Source: Chlorogloeopsis sp. ULAP01
Lineage (GTDB): Bacteria > Cyanobacteriota > Cyanobacteriia > Cyanobacteriales > Nostocaceae
Direction: 5' to 3'
Assembly: GCF_030381805.1 (NCBI RefSeq)
Contig: NZ_JAUDRH010000008.1
Coordinates: 62,001-126,000 of the forward strand
DNA length: 64,000 nt
The number at the start of each line of letters is the position of its first letter. Within the stretch, counting starts at the first letter, position 1. The position numbers and the translations under genes are program-made. Shown here piece after piece: positions 43,834-52,097 of the stretch. The notes beneath the pieces were generated by a model that was not told the origin of the DNA, did not search any database, and saw only the letters and a program-made list of their open reading frames with translations.

Positions 43834-44177
43834 CTTTATTCTCCTCTCCCATAATTAGGAGTTATGAGCAGTACATCAGCATTTACAACAGCCAGATTCC
43901 CGAATAAGAACTCCTCTAATGGGTAGTTGCTCTAAGATTCTAATTTTAATCTTATGCTCAATTTATTCTGTGGTGGTAAATACCACAGAAATTTTCGTTT
44001 CTCTTAGCATTAATTATCAAGCAACAAGTCAATATAATTTACTTATTGCTGAATAAACAGTAATTTTATACAGCTACAAATCTGATTTATTTTCATAGTT
44101 ACTTATAAAATTATTACCTACAAAGATAGATATGAAAATATATTGATATCTTGAGGGTAATAATTACTTAAAAACAT
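43834..44177. other. Intergenic region, nothing recognised
   Basis: 344 AT-rich bases upstream of nifX-like. It should carry the promoter for that gene. I could not find a clean NtcA-type site (GTA-N8-TAC) by eye. Confidence 0.4.
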
Positions 44178-44705
44178 CTATGATGATAATTGTGTAGAAT
44201 CTTCAGTAATTTCGGGATGAGGAATTTTGACGTGATCAAAAAATCGAGACATCCAAGGTATCGCAATTAAAATAACTCCTAATACTATTAAAAATACAGA
44301 GATTCCAAAAATTTGGTCACGAGGAATTTCAAGTACACCACGTAAAATTACTTCTCTTAAGGCAGAAACAATAGTGATTTCTACTGCTGCAACAACAGAG
44401 ATTTGCTGTTCTTGTAAATAATCAATTAACAACCGAAATAACTCTACTAGAATCAAAATGAACAAGATATCAGAGGTTACTTGCCTTAAATCCAATGGAT
44501 GCAAAAGGGAGAAGAACATATCTACTAATCGGATCAGCATCACACAGAATAAACCAAGGCAGAGAGAGATAACAATAATGTCTTGAAAAATGACAAGATT
44601 ACTGACAATTCTATCCCGTTGAAACCAACTATTTAACTCTGTAATCAGCCGTTTTGGCATGGCATCTCCGGACAGTTTCGATTCGTCCAGATCCATAATA
44701 AGCAA
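44178..44705 (-). CDS. PsiE-like phosphate-starvation-inducible membrane protein
   Basis: About 170-175 residues, with possible starts at 44705, 44696 or 44660. Four membrane helices are visible (FQDIIVISLCLGLFCVMLI, ILFILILVELFRLLIDYL, ISVVAAVEITIVSALREVIL, IFGISVFLIVLGVILIAI). The LFRLLIDYL...VAAVEITIVSALREVIL block is the PsiE family pattern. The physiological role is not known. It stands alone on the minus strand. Confidence 0.8.
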   Translation of the reverse strand: MLIMDLDESKLSGDAMPKRLITELNSWFQRDRIVSNLVIFQDIIVISLCLGLFCVMLIRLVDMFFSLLHPLDLRQVTSDILFILILVELFRLLIDYLQEQQISVVAAVEITIVSALREVILRGVLEIPRDQIFGISVFLIVLGVILIAIPWMSRFFDHVKIPHPEITEDSTQLSS

Positions 44706-44835
44706 TTCAAAATTTAAAATTAGTTTCAGGAGAAACTAATTTTGCTTTGCTTGAAGATTTTAAATAAACAAAGGCAGAGGGCAGTAGACGCGGTAGACAC
44801 AACAGCGGCACCTGTTTCCTGTTCCCCATTCGCTG

Positions 44836-47800
44836 TTACCTATTTTTGGTACTCAAAGCTTGATTGATATGCTTTAGTAAGTCTTCCATAGAGATTGAGC
44901 GGGGGAGGATTTCGCTTGCGATCGCACCCACTACATTTTCAACAGAACCTTCATGGGAGATGTCGGGATTTCGTCGCTGATCGAGTACCAAAACTGGTGG
45001 CAACTGAAATGGTAATTGCTCCAATGCCCTAAGTGCTGAGAATACCTCTTTTGGCATCTTAGTTTCTCTCAAGCAAATCAGCAATAAGTCAACACTTTCG
45101 TGACGGAGTTGTTGTAACAGTTCTGCCCAAGAACGCCCTATTGTCGCTTTCAGCCCAGCAGTTTGCAAATATTGAATCAAAGCTTGGAACCACTCCGAAC
45201 CGCGAGAGGTAGTTGAAGATTTCAGATTTTGGCTAGGAAAAGGGGTATTTTCGTCTACAGTTAACTCCCCCAAGGAAGCACCTTTGGCATAACGAACACC
45301 ATCTGCTCTTGATCCCCGTTTGTATTTGGTGTCTGGTAAGTCAGGTAAGAGTGCCAAATCCACCACTAAGATGCTGGGAGGACAGCATATACTAGCTGCA
45401 ATTTGCAATACTGATAACAAAGCGTCCACTTGCTTGTCGTTATTACTGTTGTCTGTGCTGTTTTGTGTTAAGCAAGGAAACACTGATAATCCAGCTACTT
45501 GAGAAGCCGCCTGGGTGGTAGCTACATCACAGGTTACTAGCGGTAGTGACGCCAAACGAGGATTAGCTTTAAGTCTCTGCAAGCAGGCTTGTGCTGTTGG
45601 CATTTCTGCATCTAGTAACACTACATCAAATTGCCAAACTCTAGCCAAAAGTTCTGCCTGTTCGATGTCATCTACTTCTATCACCCGGTGCTGCTGTAAA
45701 AAAGGGTGTAAATTTAAAGTATCTCCTTGATGATTAACTAATCTCAGAATTCGCAGTGGCGTGTGCTCAACCGTAGTTTCTTTAATTGCATTTTGCAGCA
45801 TTGGTTCTGGCATGGCACACAAACTTTCCAATAGCGGTGCCAACACTTGATGCTTCACTGGCAAACTGAGAAAACCATCAGCACGATTGGCAAATGCTTG
45901 TTCTTTTTCAGCTGCTGTTGCCGTCACAATTACAGGAATGCTGCGAGTTGCAACATCAGATTTTAGTAAGGTGAGTACATCCCAACCCGACAGCAAAGGT
46001 AGTAGTGGATTGAGAAATATCGCTTTTGGTTGTAAGCGGCGTGCTTTTTCTACTGCCTCACATCCCGATCGCGCAATTACAACTCGGTAGCCCAAAGCTG
46101 TTAATAGTTCAGTTAAGTCTTCTATATATCGGGCTACTGCCTCTACAATCAAAACTAAACTGTTGCGATTGGCTGGAGAAGTTGAAACTAATGAATGGGA
46201 ATTTGAGGTAGGGGCGAGTGAGTTTAGAGACGAGGGCGAATAATAACTACTTTCTGTAGCAATTTCATGGCTATCTTCTCCTGCCCCAATTTTGTGTGGA
46301 GGAGTCGGCGGTAATAACAAAGTAAATTGGCTACCTTGTCCTTCACGAGATAAGAAGCTAACATCTCCACCATGGAGACGAGCCAAAGCTCTAGTTAGTA
46401 CCAATCCCAAACCGGTACCTTCAAACTGACGGGTGAGGGGATTTTCTAATTGTTGGAATTTTTGAAAGATTAAATGTTGTTGGTGTTCGGGAATACCAAT
46501 ACCCGTATCCCAAACTGTAAAGGCAATCCAACCTTCCCACCGATTTACCCTGACTCCAATATCGCCTCCTGTTTCGGTAAATTTAAAGGCATTGGAGAGC
46601 AGATGTACTAACATCTGCCGGAGGCGAAATTCGTCTGCGACAATTTCCTCCAAACCTGGTTCAATCGAGAGGGTAAATTGGTGTTCTTTGACAACTGCTG
46701 GTGCTGGCGAGGCAATCGTAGTTTTGCGGTTTTGAGTATGCATCGCTTTGGCTTCTGATAGGGCGCGATCGCACACTGTCCGAATGTTGACACCTGCTAG
46801 CATTAACTCCATCTGTCCGCTTTCCATGCGGGTCAAGTCTAAAATATCATTGACCACGCTCATCAGATGACGTCCGCTTTGATGAATTAGCCCGGCATAA
46901 CGCGCTTGCCTTTCGTTGAGTTTTCCTAATTGCTGATCTACTAGCAATCGCGATAATCCTAAGACTGCGGTGAGAGGAGTCTTGAGTTCATGACTAATAC
47001 AGGCTAAAAATTCATCTTTTAAACGATTTAGTTGAATTAAATCGGCATTTTTCGCTGCTAGTTCTTTGCTGAGTTGTTGCTGTTCAGTCACATCTGTTGC
47101 TAGCATCAGCCACAAGTCAGTGCTTGTCACCATGCCTGACTCAGAACTTTTGGTTTTCAAATCAGAACTATCTAGAGGAATTTTGGCAAATTGCCAAACT
47201 CGCTCTTGTCCATTTTGCACTTCTACAACACAGGTACAAGTACCCTGCTGGCTATCCAAAAAGCAGCGATTTGTTGTTGTTGATGCGTCTGCGGCTTCTC
47301 GCAGAGTAGATGATTGTGCAGGTAGATTGGCAAAGGGATTTGGATCTGGTGTAGTTAATTTTGGCCGCAATGGCACGCCTGTTGGTAATGTTACCGTATT
47401 GTCATTTAATAAGTCATTTTCTGATGCCAGAACTTGGATGGGTGTAGGCTGTGCTTGATAGCAACTGTCATTTATCTTAGCGTTTGCATTATTTGCTACT
47501 TTAGCAGTTGTGTATTCAGGTTTTTTCACAACTGTGGGGGTGAGTATTGCTTCTACCTCCTGTCTCACTCCTTCTGGATCTTTTAACACTCCCAATTGCT
47601 GCCACCAAGCTGGATTTTGTGTGACTACTTCGCCATTGCTAGTTTGTAACATCAAAGGCCAAGGTAATCTTTCCAACAACTGTACTAATGGTTGGTGTAA
47701 TGGTGCTCGCGATTCCATGACAGTTGCTTTTTCTTCCGCCACCGCAGAGGCACCTACGACTTCTGGCACAGTAGCTTGCTCTGTTGCTAGTTTGCGGCGA

Positions 47801-48345
47801 CGAGATTTTACTTTGGGGGAAGCCACCCAAGAAGAATCTTTGGTTGTGTTGCCTGCACCAGAGGGGAGGTGAGAAGATTTATTTTCCTGTGGCTGAACTT
47901 TTACTTTCTGCTTGGCTAAAAATTTCAACAGACGCAAACTATCTACTAGTCCTAAAAACTTGCCCTTTGAGTCAATGAGTACCCAATCTAAGTGAGTATG
48001 ATTCTGGTTTTGTTGCGATCGCACAAACCAGTTCAATTGCTCGATACTCCATGTCGCTGGGAATGTCTTGACTGGTTCAACTAAGGTTGAGTGCCATTTG
48101 GCAAGAGGCTCCTGCAAGTCAATCAACCCACCACCTTTATGCTCTGCTTGATTTGCTGCTAAAAGTGTGGTCAGCAAACGCCCAGAATAAACTAACCCAA
48201 TTGGGCATTGTTGCTCATCTAAAACTACTAAGCGATCGCACTGCTGTTGCTCAAAAATTTCCAGCACCATTTTTAAAGCAGTTGTTTCTACACAGCTGGG
48301 CGCGGTGGCGATAAATTCATAAAGCGGGTACTTTAGCATTGACAT
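44836..48345 (-). CDS. Hybrid histidine kinase with CBS pair and degenerate receivers
   Basis: 1169 residues, no membrane segment. Order: a pair of CBS domains (10-165), a low-complexity linker, a PAS-like region (about 215-430), and HisKA with phosphoacceptor His near 452 in CISHELKTPLTAVLG. The HATPase domain has LLSNAFKFTETGG, DTGIGIPEHQQ and GTGLGLVLTRALARLHGG. Three receiver-like domains follow. The first (about 725-838) has Asn in place of the phosphorylated Asp (IFLNPLLPLLSGWD), the second keeps VVLLDAEMP, the third is the most degenerate. The kinase core looks active; signal input may be nucleotides through CBS. It lies next to kaiA but on the opposite strand. Confidence 0.88.
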   Translation of the reverse strand: MSMLKYPLYEFIATAPSCVETTALKMVLEIFEQQQCDRLVVLDEQQCPIGLVYSGRLLTTLLAANQAEHKGGGLIDLQEPLAKWHSTLVEPVKTFPATWSIEQLNWFVRSQQNQNHTHLDWVLIDSKGKFLGLVDSLRLLKFLAKQKVKVQPQENKSSHLPSGAGNTTKDSSWVASPKVKSRRRKLATEQATVPEVVGASAVAEEKATVMESRAPLHQPLVQLLERLPWPLMLQTSNGEVVTQNPAWWQQLGVLKDPEGVRQEVEAILTPTVVKKPEYTTAKVANNANAKINDSCYQAQPTPIQVLASENDLLNDNTVTLPTGVPLRPKLTTPDPNPFANLPAQSSTLREAADASTTTNRCFLDSQQGTCTCVVEVQNGQERVWQFAKIPLDSSDLKTKSSESGMVTSTDLWLMLATDVTEQQQLSKELAAKNADLIQLNRLKDEFLACISHELKTPLTAVLGLSRLLVDQQLGKLNERQARYAGLIHQSGRHLMSVVNDILDLTRMESGQMELMLAGVNIRTVCDRALSEAKAMHTQNRKTTIASPAPAVVKEHQFTLSIEPGLEEIVADEFRLRQMLVHLLSNAFKFTETGGDIGVRVNRWEGWIAFTVWDTGIGIPEHQQHLIFQKFQQLENPLTRQFEGTGLGLVLTRALARLHGGDVSFLSREGQGSQFTLLLPPTPPHKIGAGEDSHEIATESSYYSPSSLNSLAPTSNSHSLVSTSPANRNSLVLIVEAVARYIEDLTELLTALGYRVVIARSGCEAVEKARRLQPKAIFLNPLLPLLSGWDVLTLLKSDVATRSIPVIVTATAAEKEQAFANRADGFLSLPVKHQVLAPLLESLCAMPEPMLQNAIKETTVEHTPLRILRLVNHQGDTLNLHPFLQQHRVIEVDDIEQAELLARVWQFDVVLLDAEMPTAQACLQRLKANPRLASLPLVTCDVATTQAASQVAGLSVFPCLTQNSTDNSNNDKQVDALLSVLQIAASICCPPSILVVDLALLPDLPDTKYKRGSRADGVRYAKGASLGELTVDENTPFPSQNLKSSTTSRGSEWFQALIQYLQTAGLKATIGRSWAELLQQLRHESVDLLLICLRETKMPKEVFSALRALEQLPFQLPPVLVLDQRRNPDISHEGSVENVVGAIASEILPRSISMEDLLKHINQALSTKNR

Positions 48346-49584
48346 AAGGCTTCAGGGGTCTTTCTTCCTGCGGAAGCATCCAGCATTACCAAGCTGCCAG
48401 TATGGTGTATAGTCTTTAGCGCCTCAACCTAATCTCCTCAAATTATGCAGGATTTAGGTGATAGTTGTCACATTTGCAACTCTTAGAACAAAATTTACCT
48501 TCATAAATTATGCTGATTGCAACAAGCAAGTTTTTTCTCACAACGGCATTTGGCTTTACCGCTTAAAAGTTCCGGAGGCTAAGTTATCCTACCTTATGGG
48601 AATTTACCTGAGGGTTTGAGTGGAAAGCTACTTTTGAACCAAAGTAGTTTACAACTAACGGTAATTACCGCCACAACCACAGCCTCCTGTTCATCAGTGT
48701 TTTTCTGATGTTAAAACTCTTGTTTTAAGATAGCGACAGCTAAACCAATTATGGCTCTAAATATTCGCTTTAGAACCTTTAGGAATTATAATGATTTAGA
48801 ATGCGACAAACATTTAACTTCGTTTAAGTATCTTATCAAGGAGTCAAAGTCAAAATATATATTTAGATAGATATGCAGGATTTAATTTGAGAGTAATTAG
48901 CGAATGAGTGTAGGGTGTAGGGATGAATACGAGAAATACAAGAATTGACATCCTCTCCCACAAGCAATTGACTTGAAACCTCTCAAGGAGGTCGATGGCG
49001 AAAACAAAATATCTCAGGTATATAAGTCTCGTGAAGGAGATTGATGGGGATAACCCACACTCTACACCCTTTTTCAGTCCAACGCCTCCTCAAAGACCGA
49101 TGAAATGCTTCTGCTGAACAATAGGGTAATATTTGTTAATATTTAGTTTACAATTTGTTATTGAGGCTGCTTGCTTTAAATAACTTTACTCTTTGACTCA
49201 CATACCTGCTTCGACTGTATGAAGTAGCGTTTAGATTTATTTAAATACTTTTTTACTACTTTGAGTCGCCTAGAGCGAAGGAGGTCATAGAGCTAACTCT
49301 GTTTAAATATATAAGTGCTATGTTGCGTATTTCCTATAGAGGTTCTTCAAGCTAATACTACTTAGCTCTTTAATCATTAAGTAGGTTTTTCTTGGAGGTT
49401 TAGTTGAACAATGCACTTAGCAAATGTGAAATTTTGCGTTCAAGATTTTGCTATCACTACGAATTTTTCCATGAAATCGTGTGCTGAAGTGGTTGCAAAC
49501 AAACGTTGAGTAAAAAATTTTTTCGTTCATATTTTGTATGTAGCTAGATGTCATCAGTCAGAACAGCAGTAAATATTTCAACAA
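48346..49584. other. 1.2-kb region upstream of kaiA
   Basis: Divergent region between the hybrid kinase gene and kaiA. It has a small hairpin CATCAG / CTGATG near 48691-48712, a pair of GTGTAGGG-type inverted words (about 48905 and 49065), and two possible very short frames (39 codons from about 48751 and 32 codons from 49412) that I do not consider proven. kaiA promoter elements must lie here. Confidence 0.45.
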
Positions 49585-49890
49585 ATGACAAAAGCCGATC
49601 GCCAGGCATTTTTACAGCAAATCAAATCGGACTACCGTGAGATTCTCATAAATTACTTTACCACAGACAAAAATTTGCAAGAAAAAATTGATAAATTTAT
49701 CAATGCAGTATTTTGTGCTAATATTCCTGTGCCGCAAATTATAGAAATTCATATGGAGCTAATTGACGAATTTTCTAAACATCTAAAGTTAGAGGGACGG
49801 AGCGACGAAACCCTGCTTGACTACCGTTTAACATTAATCGATATCTTAGCTCATCTGTGCGAAATTTACAGGCGATCGCTTCCTAAATAG
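49585..49890 (+). CDS. kaiA: Circadian clock protein KaiA, short form
   Basis: 101 residues corresponding only to the C-terminal four-helix dimerisation and KaiC-binding domain of KaiA: YREILINYFTTDKNLQEKID, FCANIPVPQIIEIHMELIDE, LKLEGRSDETLLDYRLTLID. The N-terminal pseudo-receiver of Synechococcus KaiA is absent, as known for Nostoc and Anabaena. KaiA stimulates KaiC autophosphorylation by binding its C-terminal tail. It is the first gene of the kai cluster and reads in the same direction as kaiB, 170 nt downstream. Confidence 0.93.
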   Translation: MTKADRQAFLQQIKSDYREILINYFTTDKNLQEKIDKFINAVFCANIPVPQIIEIHMELIDEFSKHLKLEGRSDETLLDYRLTLIDILAHLCEIYRRSLPK

Positions 49891-50060
49891 CCTGTATATG
49901 ATCGACATAGGTGAGTGTTGATGCAAATAAATTGAAGCGAGAAAACAAGTATAGAGCCAAAAACATTATTCTTTGATATCTAATGTTGTAGCCAACTTGA
50001 TGACAGAATTGCCGATAATATCATCTTGTCATAATTTTATCTCCAGCCTGTACAATCGAT

Positions 50061-50378
50061 ATGAATAAGGTAAGAAAAACTTACGTTCTCAAGCTTTATG
50101 TAGCAGGGAACACCCCCAACTCTGTCAGGGCATTAAAAACCCTCAAGAACATATTAGATCAAGAATTTCAAGGCATTTATGCTTTAAAGGTGATCGATGT
50201 GCTCAAAAGCCCCCAATTAGCCGAGGAAGATAAGATCCTAGCTACACCAACACTATCAAAAATCTTGCCCCCACCCGTTCGGAAAATCATCGGTGATCTA
50301 TCAGATAGAGAAAGAGTGCTAATTGGATTAGATTTACTATATGAAGAACTGTCTGAAGAAGAACAATTCCAAGAATAA
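50061..50378 (+). CDS. kaiB: Circadian clock protein KaiB
   Basis: 105 residues with KTYVLKLYVAGNTPNSVRAL, LKNILDQEFQGIYALKVIDV, LATPTLSKILPPPVRKIIGD and an acidic C-terminus. It is a thioredoxin-like, fold-switching protein that binds phosphorylated KaiC and sequesters KaiA. It is followed by kaiC after 84 nt, so cotranscription is likely. Confidence 0.97.
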   Translation: MNKVRKTYVLKLYVAGNTPNSVRALKTLKNILDQEFQGIYALKVIDVLKSPQLAEEDKILATPTLSKILPPPVRKIIGDLSDRERVLIGLDLLYEELSEEEQFQE

Positions 50379-50462
50379 GCTATTATAAATAGCTCAAACT
50401 ACACTTCAAATTTTATTAATATAATAACTGGGTTGAATTCCCATTTGTAACAGTCCACAAAA

Positions 50463-52031
50463 ATGAGAGAAAACGACCAACCAGAGAAAAATCACACACC
50501 GTTACTTGAGGGTGTAGAGAAAATTCGTACAATGATCGAAGGCTTTGACGATATTAGTCATGGCGGATTACCTGTGGGCAGAACAACCCTGGTTAGCGGT
50601 ACCTCTGGAACTGGCAAAACTTTATTTTCTCTTCAGTTTCTTTACAACGGTATCAGCTATTTTGATGACCCAGGAGTATTCGTTACTTTTGAAGAGTCCC
50701 CACATGATATCATTAAAAACGCTTATATTTTTGGGTGGGACTTGCAACGTCTGATGGACGAAGGGAAGTTGTTTATTCTCGATGCGTCTCCCGATCCTGA
50801 AGGACAAGACATAGTTGGCAACTTCGACCTTTCAGCACTAATCGAGCGTTTGCAGTATGCAATTCGCAAGTACAAAGCTAAACGAGTTTCGATCGACTCA
50901 ATTACAGCAGTATTCCAGCAGTATGAAGCAGTAGGAGTAGTGCGGCGAGAGATTTTTCGTTTGGTAGCAAGACTCAAACAATTAAACGTTACTACCATCA
51001 TTACCACAGAACGCACAGAAGAATACGGGCCTGTTGCCTGTTTTGGGGTAGAAGAATTTGTCTCTGATAATGTAGTGATCGTCCGCAATGTCTTAGAAGG
51101 AGAACGCCGTCGCCGCACAATGGAAATTCTCAAATTGCGTGGGACAACACACATGAAAGGCGAGTATCCCTTCACAATCACTAACGAAGGAGTCAATATT
51201 TTTCCTCTGGGAGCAATGCGCTTGACTCAAAGATCCTCAAATGTGCGAGTATCGTCTGGGGTGAAGACTTTGGACGAGATGTGTGGTGGAGGGTTTTTTA
51301 AAGATTCGATAATTTTAGCGACGGGAGCCACAGGTACCGGCAAGACATTACTCGTCAGCAAATTTTTACAAGATGGCTGCAATAATGGTGAACGGGCAAT
51401 ACTTTTTGCTTATGAAGAATCACGCGCCCAACTATCGCGCAACGCTTACTCTTGGGGAATTGATTTTGAAGATTTAGAACGTCAAGGTTTGCTCAAAATT
51501 ATTTGTACCTATCCCGAATCAACTGGTTTAGAGGATCATCTACAAATTATTAAGTCAGAGATTGCTGAATTTAAGCCAGCCCGAATTGCGATTGATTCCC
51601 TCTCTGCCCTAGCCCGAGGTGTGAGCAATAATGCATTCCGGCAATTTGTGATTGGTGTCACTGGTTACGCCAAGCAAGAAGAAATTACGGGCTTTTTTAC
51701 CAATACAACAGATCAATTTATGGGATCACATTCGATTACCGATTCCCATATCTCTACGATTACTGACACAATTTTGATGTTGCAATATGTAGAAATTCGT
51801 GGGGAAATGGCACGAGCAATCAATGTATTCAAAATGCGCGGCTCTTGGCATGACAAGGGTATTCGCGAGTACAATATTACGGCTGATGGGCCAGAAATTA
51901 AAGATTCTTTCCGTAATTATGAAAGAATTGTCAGTGGAGCACCTACCCGCGTTAATATCGATGAAAAAGCCGAACTATCTCGTATAGTCAAGAGTTTTCA
52001 AGACAAAGATAGTTCCGGAACCTCCAGTTAG
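50463..52031 (+). CDS. kaiC: Circadian clock ATPase/kinase KaiC
   Basis: 522 residues with two RecA-like halves. CI: P-loop GTSGTGKT (46-53) and catalytic Glu pair 77/78 in FEESPHD. CII: P-loop GATGTGKT (288-295) and Glu318/319 in YEESRAQ. The autophosphorylation pair is Ser431-Thr432 in TDSHISTITDT, the same numbers as in Synechococcus elongatus. The C-terminal A-loop/tail (NYERIVSGAPTRVNIDEKAE) that binds KaiA is present. It is the central oscillator, hexameric, with slow ATPase activity. The next gene starts 66 nt downstream. Confidence 0.98.
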   Translation: MRENDQPEKNHTPLLEGVEKIRTMIEGFDDISHGGLPVGRTTLVSGTSGTGKTLFSLQFLYNGISYFDDPGVFVTFEESPHDIIKNAYIFGWDLQRLMDEGKLFILDASPDPEGQDIVGNFDLSALIERLQYAIRKYKAKRVSIDSITAVFQQYEAVGVVRREIFRLVARLKQLNVTTIITTERTEEYGPVACFGVEEFVSDNVVIVRNVLEGERRRRTMEILKLRGTTHMKGEYPFTITNEGVNIFPLGAMRLTQRSSNVRVSSGVKTLDEMCGGGFFKDSIILATGATGTGKTLLVSKFLQDGCNNGERAILFAYEESRAQLSRNAYSWGIDFEDLERQGLLKIICTYPESTGLEDHLQIIKSEIAEFKPARIAIDSLSALARGVSNNAFRQFVIGVTGYAKQEEITGFFTNTTDQFMGSHSITDSHISTITDTILMLQYVEIRGEMARAINVFKMRGSWHDKGIREYNITADGPEIKDSFRNYERIVSGAPTRVNIDEKAELSRIVKSFQDKDSSGTSS

Positions 52032-52097
52032 CATAGTGCTATAGTTCTGTGGTGATCAACGGTTTGAAGCCGCTTAATTGTCGTGTGAGGGGATGCG

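Noticed and set aside
45320..47978. Several plus-strand frames inside the hybrid kinase gene
   Set aside because: All are antisense shadows of the kinase coding sequence, without starts or motifs of their own.
48751..48870. 39-codon frame upstream of kaiA
   Set aside because: No ribosome-binding site and no recognisable composition; likely chance in AT-rich DNA.
49412..49510. 32-codon frame directly upstream of kaiA, possibly a KaiA N-terminal remnant
   Set aside because: It shows no similarity to the KaiA pseudo-receiver and is separated from kaiA by stops; the short KaiA is normal for Nostocales.
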